Of a DNA stretch of 64,000 nucleotides, positions 53,685 to 61,913 are shown piece after piece; position 1 is the first letter of the stretch; each line of letters opens with the position of its first letter. Source of the DNA: Treponema sp. OMZ 787 (GTDB lineage Bacteria; Spirochaetota; Spirochaetia; Treponematales; Treponemataceae); the NCBI RefSeq assembly GCF_024181225.1, contig NZ_CP051198.1:248001-312000 (forward strand), written 5' to 3'. Position numbers and translations under genes: made by a program. The notes beneath the pieces are model-generated. The model was given only the letters and a program-made list of their open reading frames with translations. It searched no databases and had not been told where the DNA came from.

Positions 53685-53689
53685 AAGGA
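53685..53689. repeat. Target-site duplication AAGGA, right copy
   Basis: Second copy of AAGGA, followed by CTAAGACAAGA, which continues cas9 (Thr-Lys-Thr-Arg) in frame from Arg801. Confidence 0.92.
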
Positions 53690-55473
53690 CTAAGACAAGA
53701 TTAAAAATTTTACAGGACTTGTACAATAATTGTAAAAATGATGTAGATGCTTTTAGCTCCGAGATAAAAGATCTTTCAGGTAAAATAGAAAATGAAGATA
53801 ATTTAAGGCTTCGCAGCGACAAACTTTACCTTTATTACACACAACTTGGAAAGTGTATGTATTGCGGTAAACCAATTGAAGTAGGACATGTATTTGATAC
53901 AAGCAAGTATGATATCGACCATATTTACCCTCAATCAAAAATTAAAGATGACAGTATAAGTAATCGGGTTTTAGTATGCAGCAGCTGCAATCAGAACAAG
54001 GAAGATGAATATCCCTTGGCGTCTGAGATTCAATCAAAGCAAAGAGGCTTTTGGAATTTTTTACAAAAAAATAACTTTATAAGACTTGAAAAACTAAACA
54101 GATTAACAAGGACAACTCCAATAACTGATGACGAAACGGCAAAATTCATAGCCCGACAGCTTGTAGAAACAAGACAGGCAACCAAGGTTGCGGCAAAGGT
54201 ATTGGAACAAATATTTCCCGAAACTAAGATTATTTACTCTAAGGCTGAAACGGTATCAATGTTTAGAAACAAATTTGATATTGTAAAATGCAGAGAAATA
54301 AACGACTTTCATCATGCCCATGATGCATATTTAAATATTGTTGTCGGAAATGTATATAATACAAAATTTACAAATAATCCTTGGAATTTTATAAAAGAGA
54401 AAAGGGATAATCCTAAGATTGCCGAGACTTACAACTATTATAAGGTTTTTGACTATGATGTAAAAAGAAATAATATTACGGCATGGGAAAAAGAAAAAAC
54501 AATTATCACTGTGAAGGATATGCTTAAAAAGAACACCCCTATTTATACACGCCAAGCTTCCTGCAAAAAAGGGGAGCTCTTTAACCAAACCATTATGAAA
54601 AAAGGTTTTGGTCAACATCCTTTAAAACAAAAAGGCCCTCTTTCTAGTATTTCAAAATATGGAGGCTATAATAAGGTTTCTGCCGCATATTATACTCTTG
54701 TAGAATACGAAGAAAAAGGAAAAAAAATACACAGCTTAGAAACCATTCCTCTATATTTGGTAAAGGATATTAAAAAAAATCAAGATGGATTAAAAAGCTA
54801 TTTAAAAAAACAGACAGGGAAAAATGAATTTAAGATTTTGGTTCCCAAAATAAAAATCAACTCCCTCTTAAAAATTAACGGATTCCCTTGCCACATTACC
54901 GGAAAAACCGGAGATTCCTTTGTGCTAAGACCTGCTGTTCAATTTTGCTGTTCAAATGACGATGTCCTTTATTTTAAAAAAATCATAAGATTCAATGAAA
55001 TAAGAAGTCAACGAGAGAATATGGGAAAAACAATTCATCCTTATGAGGATTTATCTTTTAGATCCTATGTAAAAGAAGAACTATCAAAAAAGAAAAAAAC
55101 AGATGAAATAGGAGAAGATGAGTTTTATGAAGTTCTTCAAAAGAAGAATCTGGAAATCTATGATATGCTTTTAGCAAAGCACAGGGATAGTATTTATAGT
55201 AAAAGGCCGAATTCTACAACCTTAGATATGCTAATCAAAGGAAGAGATGCATTTATAAATTTAAAGCCTGAAGATCAAATTAAAATTACATTAGAAATTC
55301 TAAAACTATTTTGTACTACCAGAGAGGCGATTGATTTAGGCTTAATCAAAGGAAAATCTACAGCCGGGGTTACAACATTAGGAAAAAAAATATCAAACCT
55401 TGATAACTGCATTTTAATTTATCAATCGATAACAGGGGTTTTTGAAAAAAGGATTAATTTGCTAAAGATATGA
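53690..55473 (+). pseudogene. cas9: cas9 3' fragment (HNH, RuvC-III, PAM-interacting part)
   Basis: Continuation of Cas9 from codon 802. The HNH domain has YDIDHIYPQS with catalytic His and SNRVLVCSSCN with Asn; two Cys pairs (CMYC, CSSC) flank it. RuvC-III is NDFHHAHDAYLNIVVGN. The rest is the C-terminal PAM-interacting region, ending KRINLLKI. No stop or frameshift is seen. A TAA at 53683 closes the frame upstream; the first usable in-frame start is TTG 53719, with no well-placed ribosome site. It overlaps the cas1::cas2 gene by 4 bp, as in the intact operon. Confidence 0.94.
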
Positions 55474-55904
55474 GTTGGAGAACCGTTGTTATTTCAAATA
55501 GGGCAAAACTGGATTTAAAGTTAAATTACCTCGTAGTTCGAGGAGAAAAAACTCAAAAAGTTTTTATAGAAGAAATTTCGGTTTTAATCATTGAAACGAC
55601 AGCGGTCTCTATAACAGCAGCCTTATTAAATGAACTTATAAAACAAAAAGTTAAGATAATTTTTTGTGATAAATTTTTAATTAAATCCGGTTTTATTATG
55701 CAGCAAAAGTCTGTTTACTCAAAATTAGTTTTAAATCTTACAAGCCGAGATTCTGTAGTAAAGAATATAGAAAAGAACAAACCGCCTGAAGGCTTGGTTG
55801 AAGTATTAACAGTTACCGAAAAACAATATGCAAGAATGGAAATTATTATTGGAGAATCAAAAACAGAATATTTAAATACTGATGAAAGGCTTGTTGTTCT
55901 ATGA
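55470..55904 (+). CDS. cas1::cas2 deletion hybrid
   Basis: 144 aa. Residues 1-67 are the start of type II Cas1 (MSWRTVVISNRAKLDL to KVKIIFCD). From residue 68 the sequence is Cas2 (KFLIKSGFIMQQKSVYSKLV to the end; the usual late Cas2 motif VLTVTEKQYARMEI is present). The junction is at 55670/55671. Cas1 loses its catalytic Glu/His/Asp domain and Cas2 its first ~30 residues. Frame and both 4-bp overlaps (with cas9 and csn2) are kept. It cannot integrate spacers by any known mechanism, so the adaptation module is presumably dead. Confidence 0.88.
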   Translation: MSWRTVVISNRAKLDLKLNYLVVRGEKTQKVFIEEISVLIIETTAVSITAALLNELIKQKVKIIFCDKFLIKSGFIMQQKSVYSKLVLNLTSRDSVVKNIEKNKPPEGLVEVLTVTEKQYARMEIIIGESKTEYLNTDERLVVL

Positions 55905-56575
55905 AACTAGTGCATCCTGATCTCGAAAATCAAATAGTCTTTTCAGAAAATAAAGTTAATGTTTTAACCATAGAGAATAAAGCCTTTTTTACCAAATTTA
56001 TATCTGAGCTTTTTAATCAATATTCAGGTAGTGAAGGGAAATTCATACTATCAGAAGATAATAAAGAACTTTCTATCCCAAAAACATGTGCACTTATACT
56101 TAATCCTATAAATATTGATATAAATAATAAACAAAATCTAAATAAAATTTATTCAATTTTAAAACAAAATATTTCCGATGAGTACAGTTACCTAAAAACA
56201 TGCAGCATAAAAAGCGAAATATTAAAGTACCTAGACGAGATACTTTTTTCTTTAGATATACCTCTCAAAAGGAATGAAGAATTTGATTTGATCAGCATAT
56301 TTAAGGCTATTAATATTTCTTTTGAAGCAGAATACAATAATTTACTTGAAAAAATTATAGACTATATAAGTGCTTCTGTGGAGCTAAATCAAATAAGATG
56401 CTTTATTTTTATAAACCTAAAACAGTTTTTAAATTTCAAAGATCTATCCGAACTATATAAATTTGCCCGTTACATAAAAACAAATCTTTTTTTAATAGAA
56501 GGGACATACACATCTACAAAAGAAGATTGTGAAAAGCCTTATATTATTGATAATGACCTTTGCGAAATATATTGA
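55901..56575 (+). CDS. csn2: Csn2, type II-A adaptation protein
   Basis: 224 aa. Csn2 forms a ring around DNA ends and aids spacer acquisition. MKLVHPDLENQIVFSENKVN at the N terminus and NLKQFLNFKDLSELYKFARY near the C terminus are typical of the family. The frame is intact. It overlaps the cas1::cas2 hybrid by 4 bp. Its stop overlaps the array promoter region. Confidence 0.88.
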   Translation: MKLVHPDLENQIVFSENKVNVLTIENKAFFTKFISELFNQYSGSEGKFILSEDNKELSIPKTCALILNPINIDINNKQNLNKIYSILKQNISDEYSYLKTCSIKSEILKYLDEILFSLDIPLKRNEEFDLISIFKAINISFEAEYNNLLEKIIDYISASVELNQIRCFIFINLKQFLNFKDLSELYKFARYIKTNLFLIEGTYTSTKEDCEKPYIIDNDLCEIY

Positions 56576-56600
56576 CAATAAATACACCTCATGATAATAT
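56572..56600 (+). promoter_or_regulatory. CRISPR array promoter
   Basis: TTGACA (56572-56577), 17 bp, TAATAT (56595-56600): a near-consensus promoter that begins inside the csn2 stop codon and would start pre-crRNA near 56607. Confidence 0.7.
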
Positions 56601-56667
56601 TAAGGGTAATCATCTTAGACTACCGCTATCCATAGTGTGATAGGCTCTCACCTACGCCATATCTGAG
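56601..56667 (+). promoter_or_regulatory. CRISPR leader
   Basis: 67 bp of non-repeat DNA between promoter and first repeat, ending in ATCTGAG next to the repeat. This resembles the leader-anchoring end sequence (ATTTGAG or CTACGAG) of streptococcal type II-A loci. Confidence 0.65.
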
Positions 56668-57033
56668 GTTTGAGAGTTGTGTAATTTAAGATGGATCTCA
56701 AACAATTTATAGCTTCACCTTTCATTATTTGATGTTTGAGAGTTGTGTAATTTAAGATGGATCTCAAACACAATATTAAACAATGACGCTTTTTTTACTG
56801 TTTGAGAGTTGTGTAATTTAAGATGGATCTCAAACTGAAAAATCTTTTAGAGAGTTAAAAGCAATGTTTGAGAGTTGTGTAATTTAAGATGGATCTCAAA
56901 CCATAGTAGATTCATTCCTTGCGAGTTCTCGGTTTGAGAGTTGTGTAATTTAAGATGGATATCAAACGAATATTACAAAATCATTTCTTTAGAGCTTTTT
57001 TGAGAGTTGTGTAATTTAAAAAGGAGACAAAAC
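56668..57033 (+). CRISPR. CRISPR array, 6 repeats of 36 bp and 5 spacers of 30 bp
   Basis: Repeats start at 56668, 56734, 56800, 56866, 56932 and 56998. They begin GTTTGAGAGTTGTGTAA and end GGATCTCAAAC. The fifth has one change (GGATATCAAAC). The sixth is degenerate (TTTTGAGAG at the start, AAAGGAGACAAAAC at the end), marking the leader-distal end. All spacers are exactly 30 bp. The repeat pairs with the tracrRNA anti-repeat at 11993-12035. The short array fits a locus whose adaptation genes are damaged. Confidence 0.98.
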
Positions 57034-57077
57034 AAGAATTGAAAAGTTAAAAAAATTGCGGGTTATATGAAATAGGA

Positions 57078-57186
57078 AAATAAGAGGTTTTCAGACCGAG
57101 CCTTGCGTACAAGCTTTATTCGGGTAAAAACCTCTCGTTAGTTGCGTGGTACCCAGTTACACTCGGCAACGCCTCACGCCCCGCTT
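57078..57186 (-). ncRNA. Small-RNA-like unit downstream of the array (unit A)
   Basis: Minus-strand TTGAAA (57221-57216), 17 bp, TATAAT (57198-57193). A long AGAGGTTTT/AAAACCTCT hairpin (57083-57135) ends it, followed by TATTTTCC. It shares layout, not the GATTGCT loop, with its neighbours. It is transcribed toward the CRISPR array end. Confidence 0.5.
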
Positions 57187-57225
57187 ATTTTCATTATATC
57201 GCAGTATGAAAAATTTTTCAAGCCA

Positions 57226-57411
57226 CTAAAAAAAGGGCGTTGCCCGCCGGCCAGATTTTGCTTATATACAACCTTTTTAGGGTCAGCGGGTCACCCCTCT
57301 TATAAACGGTGCAAAACTGCCGTTATTTTTCTTACATAAGAGTCCCGCCCATCTTCACTATAAGCTACTTGGACGCAACTCTTTTATAAAACAGCATAGC
57401 AATCTGCCGTT
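57226..57411 (-). ncRNA. GATTGCT-loop small RNA unit B, with tandem module
   Basis: Minus-strand TTGACA (57445-57440), 16 bp, TATAAT (57423-57418). The predicted RNA has two related modules in a row: AACGGCAGATTGCTATG...TTTATAAAAGAG and AACGGCAGTTTTGCAC...TTTATAAGAG. A strong GGGC-AAC-GCCC terminator with seven Ts (57245-57227) ends it. The first ~120 bp match the prophage unit at 33683-33800 almost base for base. No coding frame is conserved between the copies. Confidence 0.6.
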
Positions 57412-57454
57412 GTTTCTATTATATCACACTACACTACATTGTCAAGACTTTAAA

Positions 57455-57555
57455 CAAAAAAATCTTAGAAGGTTTCTTGCAAGCACAGGGCTGGTCGCCC
57501 CTCATGTAAGGAGGGACGACACCCTGTTAAAGCGGTATAGCAATCTACCGTATTT
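57455..57555 (-). ncRNA. GATTGCT-loop small RNA unit C
   Basis: Minus-strand TTGACT (57589-57584), 16 bp, TATACT (57567-57562). The 5' hairpin is CGGTA-GATTGCTA-TACCG. A second stem CAGGG...CCCTG encloses an inner GTCCCTC/GAGGGGC pair, and a T-run (about 57462-57455) ends it. Loop and promoter match the other units while the second stem differs. Confidence 0.55.
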
Positions 57556-57703
57556 TTTATAAGTATACAATATTGTGGGTAAAAGTCAAGTATAAATTCT
57601 TAATATTGTGTCTACAAACCAGAGAAGGCACCCCCTAGCCATAGCAAAAAAGCATTTTACTTTTCACCCTTTCTTTTTTTTGCTTTTTCCTTATAATATA
57701 GAT

Positions 57704-58324
57704 ATGGCAAAATTCACGAGAAAAACAAGGGAAGAGCGCTCTCTTGAGATAATAGAAGCAGCAAAGACTGTATTTTTAAAAAAAGGGTTCCGTCATACAA
57801 CTATGGAGGACATAGTTGCAGCCACAACTCTTTCAAAGGGAGGAGTCTATCAATATTTTAAAAGTACAAAGGCCATAATGTTTGCCATAATGGAAGCCGG
57901 AAATTATTTTAGATACAAACGGAATGAAGAAATTTTTAATGCCGTAAAAGATATTGATGATATTTACGAAATTGTAACTCAGGCCCTAATGATAAAACTC
58001 TTTGACGAGGTGCCGGAAAAACGGCTCTACCTTATGTTCCTTGCCGAAATTATATATGATAAAGAGTATGAAGAGCTTTTTTTACAACTTGAAGATCAGG
58101 CTCATAAGTTTATAAGCGAGAATCTTGAACATTTATTTGTGAGAAAAAACTTAGCCGGAAAAAAAATAAAGTATAAGACAAATAAGGCAGGGAAACTCTA
58201 CTCCCGCTTCTTTAACGGAATTCTTATAATGTATGAACTTTTTGAAGATAAAACTATTTTTGATAAAAAAGAAATCCATGACCTCATCTACTCTTTTGTA
58301 AAAAAAAGCTTTGTTGTCAGCTGA
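57704..58324 (+). CDS. TetR-family regulator of the MATE pump
   Basis: 206 aa. The N-terminal HTH (FRHTTMEDIVAATTLSKGGV with YQYFKSTKAIMFAI) is typical TetR. I chose ATG 57704 (MAKFTRK); the longer frame from 57608 has no ribosome site. TATAAT at 57692-57697 is only 6 nt upstream, so the mRNA may be leaderless. A MATE efflux gene follows by 87 bp, with a palindrome over its promoter that this protein probably binds. Confidence 0.85.
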   Translation: MAKFTRKTREERSLEIIEAAKTVFLKKGFRHTTMEDIVAATTLSKGGVYQYFKSTKAIMFAIMEAGNYFRYKRNEEIFNAVKDIDDIYEIVTQALMIKLFDEVPEKRLYLMFLAEIIYDKEYEELFLQLEDQAHKFISENLEHLFVRKNLAGKKIKYKTNKAGKLYSRFFNGILIMYELFEDKTIFDKKEIHDLIYSFVKKSFVVS

Positions 58325-58349
58325 ATTACTAAAAATTAGTTAGCTTATC

Positions 58350-58398
58350 TTGACTTTCTTCTTTCTTTTTATATAATATAACTGACGCAATCGTCAGT
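58350..58398 (+). promoter_or_regulatory. MATE promoter and TetR operator
   Basis: TTGACT (58350-58355), 16 bp, TATAAT (58372-58377), then ACTGACG-CAAT-CGTCAGT (58381-58398), a perfect 7-bp inverted repeat at the start of transcription. Repressor bound there would block the pump gene. Confidence 0.75.
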
Positions 58399-58411
58399 TA
58401 TGGAGGTTCTT

Positions 58412-59767
58412 ATGACAGATAAGAGAGAGTATTTAATATCCGGTAATATGTTTAAGTTGATGATGGAGTTAAGCATTCCGGGCATTATAGGAATGTTTGT
58501 AATCAGTTTATACAGCTTTGTAGATGCAATTTTTGTAGGGAGATATGTAGGAAGCACAGCCTTAGGAGCTATCAGCCTGGCCTATACCTTTACATTGATA
58601 AACAACGGCATTGCAGTTTTAATCGGAATAGGTTCTGCTTCAGTTTTGTCTAGGGCAGTGGGAAGAAATGATCAAGAAACCGTTGATTCGATTATGGGAA
58701 ACATACTTTTACTAACCCTTCTTTTTTCATTTGGAACTATGACTGTAGGATTAATTTTTGCACCGCAGCTTTTACACCTCATAGGAGCTGAGGGAGAAAT
58801 GCTTCGCCTTGGTATAAGCTATTTAAGAATTGTATACCTCGGATCAATCTTTGTAAATTTTGGTCAGGCGGCTAATATGGTTATGCGGGGCGAAGGAAGA
58901 ATGGGACTGGCCATGCTTTTGATGGGTGTAAGTGCCGTATTAAACATTATCTTAGATGCCGTCTTTGTAATTGTATTAAAGAAAGGGCTTGAAGGGGCAG
59001 CCATTGCAACAGTTATATCTCAAGTTGTACTTGCAATATGCAACTTTTGTTACTTTGCATTTTTCAGTAAAAATATTAAATTTAAGCATTTTAAAATTCA
59101 AAAGGGCATAGTAAAAGAAACCCTTTCAATCGGCTTTTCGGCAATGCTCATGCAGGTCTTTGCTCTTTTACAACAGGCAGTTATGTATTCTACATTAAAA
59201 AAATACGGCGGAGAAGATCAAGTAATTTTAATGGGAGCCTTTTTTAGATATCTAATGCTCTCCTTTATTCCGCTTTGGGGAATCAGTCAAGGTTATCAGC
59301 CCTTTGCCGGAACAAACTTCGGAGCTAAACAATTTGACAGGGTGAAAAAAGGAACGCTTTTATTTTACGGCTTCAGTTTATGCTTAGCCCTAATATTTTG
59401 GCTTGTCTTTTTAATTATGCCTGAAAGAGTCTTAGGGCTCTTTTTGGAAAACGCGGAACTAATATCCTTAGGAAGAACAAATGCAATGCTCGCAATGTCC
59501 TTATTCCCCTTGTCGGCAATTATGATTATAAATCTAACCCTCTTCCAAGCCTTGGGTAAGGCAAAGTATGCAGGCATCTTGGTAATTGCCAGACAGTTTT
59601 TACTTTATATTCCGGCCGTATTAATTCTGCCTATATTTTTTGGAACTCGTGGAGTTTGGATTTCAAGCCCGATAATAGACACCTTGGTTATGATTTTATC
59701 CACATCTATAGTGATTAAACTTTTTAAAAAAGATCTAAGTGCCAAAGATAAGGCATTGACTGCATAG
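58412..59767 (+). CDS. MATE-family multidrug efflux transporter
   Basis: 451 aa from ATG 58412, chosen because GGAGG is 5 nt upstream. Twelve hydrophobic segments and MATE signatures are seen (VDAIFVGRYVGSTALGAISL, GQAANMVMRGEGRM, GISQGYQPFAGTNFGAKQFD). It probably exports cationic drugs or dyes with Na+ or H+. Regulated by the upstream TetR protein through the palindrome at 58381. Confidence 0.92.
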   Translation: MTDKREYLISGNMFKLMMELSIPGIIGMFVISLYSFVDAIFVGRYVGSTALGAISLAYTFTLINNGIAVLIGIGSASVLSRAVGRNDQETVDSIMGNILLLTLLFSFGTMTVGLIFAPQLLHLIGAEGEMLRLGISYLRIVYLGSIFVNFGQAANMVMRGEGRMGLAMLLMGVSAVLNIILDAVFVIVLKKGLEGAAIATVISQVVLAICNFCYFAFFSKNIKFKHFKIQKGIVKETLSIGFSAMLMQVFALLQQAVMYSTLKKYGGEDQVILMGAFFRYLMLSFIPLWGISQGYQPFAGTNFGAKQFDRVKKGTLLFYGFSLCLALIFWLVFLIMPERVLGLFLENAELISLGRTNAMLAMSLFPLSAIMIINLTLFQALGKAKYAGILVIARQFLLYIPAVLILPIFFGTRGVWISSPIIDTLVMILSTSIVIKLFKKDLSAKDKALTA

Positions 59768-59771
59768 GTTC

Positions 59772-61013
59772 TTATTTAAACTTTACCCTTTTGCAAGCGG
59801 GAGAATCTTTTACCGTTATCAAATATTGATATAGATCGGTTATAAGAGTTTCTCCCGGCATTGCTTTTTTTCCGTTGGTATTCATTTTGTTAAAGAGCGA
59901 ATTTTTATAATTTAACCTGTATATGTATAAATCTCCTTTACCTTTTTCCAGTATATCTTGATAGTAAGCTTGAAGATAAAACATTTTGTTTTCAAGTTTT
60001 TCCGATTTATAATCATTATGAGGATTAGAATACATACAATTTATATATTGAATCATAACAGATAATATTTTATCGCTGTAAGATTTATTCGCTTTTATAT
60101 ATGAAGCAAATGGCAAAAGACTGTTTACCGGAGCTTGCCAAACATGAAAATTCCCCCATACTCCAAAATATTTATTTTTGTCGGTATCCAATATGCGGAA
60201 ATTATCATACATCATCTTATCTCTTTTTTTATTGAATTCATTTTGAGGGGCTGCATAAAGGGTCTTACAGTTTAAAATATTATCATTGATTAATTTTAAT
60301 AGTTGAAAATCTTTTTCACTTAAAACTTTTTCCCCCATTTCTTCATCAATGAGTAACTTATTACATTTTTGAGCAATGGAATAAATATCTTTATCTGCTT
60401 CTCCCTTCATTACAAGTTTTTCCAATAAAGTTTTTATATCCGAAAGATGTTTTAAATTTTCCTTTTCTTTAATTAATAAATACATGGCTGCATAAGCAAG
60501 GATCGGCTGATGTTCTACATCTGCACCTATTATTTTTATGCGGTTTTCTTTTTGTTGAATTTGATTATATTTATATAATTTTCTATAAAAATCAAAATGA
60601 TCTTGAGTACAAAAATAAGTTTTATATGTATGCTTTTTTATTTGCTCTAAGATTTTTTCATTTCCCGAATCCAAATATAGATTGATTAAAAAGGCTTGGC
60701 TTATTGGAATTTCTTCAAGCAGATGATTAAAATTATAATTTTCATGTAAATATTTTAAAAAATCGAATTTTAAAATATAGTTGGCCGAAACGGCATGGTT
60801 TTCTCCTATCAGGATAATATCATAATTATTTAAATCTTCTTTTTCAAAAATTTTATCGAGATATTTTTTATCTTCAAAATTTATAGAAAATGTATTATCT
60901 TTTAAGGCTTCATAATAATCTTTTTCCGTGTACTCATTTTGCTCTTTTGAGCCTAGAGCAAAGCTTAAAAAAAAGAATAAAGCAAAAACGACTGTCAAAA
61001 TATTTTTTTTCAT
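59772..61013 (-). CDS. ChaN/erythromycin-esterase-like exported protein
   Basis: 413 aa with a signal peptide (ILTVVFALFFFLSFALGSKE). YDIILIGENHAVSANYIL (about 64-81), LLEEIPIS, IIGADVEHQPI and GVWGNFHVW fit the EreA/ChaN (heme-binding uptake, Tiki-like) fold, in which Glu and His residues form the site. Substrate is unknown. It is convergent with the MATE gene, with stops 4 bp apart. Confidence 0.6.
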   Translation of the reverse strand: MKKNILTVVFALFFFLSFALGSKEQNEYTEKDYYEALKDNTFSINFEDKKYLDKIFEKEDLNNYDIILIGENHAVSANYILKFDFLKYLHENYNFNHLLEEIPISQAFLINLYLDSGNEKILEQIKKHTYKTYFCTQDHFDFYRKLYKYNQIQQKENRIKIIGADVEHQPILAYAAMYLLIKEKENLKHLSDIKTLLEKLVMKGEADKDIYSIAQKCNKLLIDEEMGEKVLSEKDFQLLKLINDNILNCKTLYAAPQNEFNKKRDKMMYDNFRILDTDKNKYFGVWGNFHVWQAPVNSLLPFASYIKANKSYSDKILSVMIQYINCMYSNPHNDYKSEKLENKMFYLQAYYQDILEKGKGDLYIYRLNYKNSLFNKMNTNGKKAMPGETLITDLYQYLITVKDSPACKRVKFK

Positions 61014-61050
61014 TTTATACCTCTCATAAAAGTTTTAATTTTAAATCAAT

Positions 61051-61803
61051 TTAGCGGGCATTAAATTCAAAAGAACCAGATGCTTTACTGCATTTGATTT
61101 TGAGTTTAATTTTTTTGCCGACATAATCCGACATATCGATTTCAGTGTTTAATATATTTCCGTCTTTATTATTATCAAAAGATTTAATTATCTTTTCACC
61201 AAAACTTATTTCTACCGAAATATTACCTGAATCTATATTCCATGAACATTTTAAGTTTTTACCTTCTTTTATTGTAAAGGTGCTGAATTTTTCGGAAGTT
61301 TTATATTTAAACGATGCCCTATATAAGTTATTAAAATTAGTTTGACTTTGCATAAGAGCTATGTCTGAATTCGGAAAAAAGTTTTCTATTTCTCCGTTGA
61401 CAGCCGATTTAAAGATATAAATCGATAATATAATCGAAAAAATTAAACTCAAAAGGGTTAAAATACCTGCGGTAATCAAAGGCCAAAGGTTAGCCTTATT
61501 CCTTTTATTTACAGCTTCCGATATAGGGGGCATCTGCTTACCGCAGCTTCCGCAATAAGGAATTCCGGCAGCCTGAGTAAATCCGCATGAAGAACATTTT
61601 ATTCTCCTGCTTTTTCGGGCTGCTACAAGATAAAGAATTAGTCCGAGCACTGCCGATAAAAAAAACACAATCAAAACCCAAACCAAGGCTTCGTCGTTTC
61701 TTTCCTGAGCATCCTTGTAAACCCAATATGCAATAAGAATGCGGGCAGCAAGTGCAAAAATAGATGCTGTGATGATAACAGCAATAAGTGAAACAAAAAA
61801 CAT
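61051..61803 (-). CDS. Zinc-ribbon membrane protein, function unknown
   Basis: 250 aa from ATG 61803, which has GGAGGAAAAA upstream. Two N-terminal membrane helices, a zinc ribbon CSSC...CGSC (about 72-90), a third helix (TAGILTLLSLIFSIILSIYIF) and an exported beta-rich domain. Domain order is seen in several Treponema envelope proteins. No function recognised. Confidence 0.6.
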   Translation of the reverse strand: MFFVSLIAVIITASIFALAARILIAYWVYKDAQERNDEALVWVLIVFFLSAVLGLILYLVAARKSRRIKCSSCGFTQAAGIPYCGSCGKQMPPISEAVNKRNKANLWPLITAGILTLLSLIFSIILSIYIFKSAVNGEIENFFPNSDIALMQSQTNFNNLYRASFKYKTSEKFSTFTIKEGKNLKCSWNIDSGNISVEISFGEKIIKSFDNNKDGNILNTEIDMSDYVGKKIKLKIKCSKASGSFEFNAR

Positions 61804-61913
61804 TTTTTCCTCCATAAAAACTTTTTGTTAAGGATTATAAAATCCTGAAAAAAGTTTTTTCAGGTGTGTGCTGTTAAAGCACACACATACCATAAGAACT
61901 TTCTATAAGGATT

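Noticed and set aside
53719-53760. TTG 53719 as an independent start of a new gene.
   Set aside because: Sequence upstream to the duplication is also cas9 and no ribosome site is placed for it; the region is the broken cas9.
56998-57033. A sixth full repeat.
   Set aside because: Only the 5' part is conserved; counted as the usual degenerate terminal repeat.
57142-57339. Small plus-strand open frame in the gene-free cluster.
   Set aside because: No ribosome site, and it runs antisense through two predicted RNA terminators and promoters.
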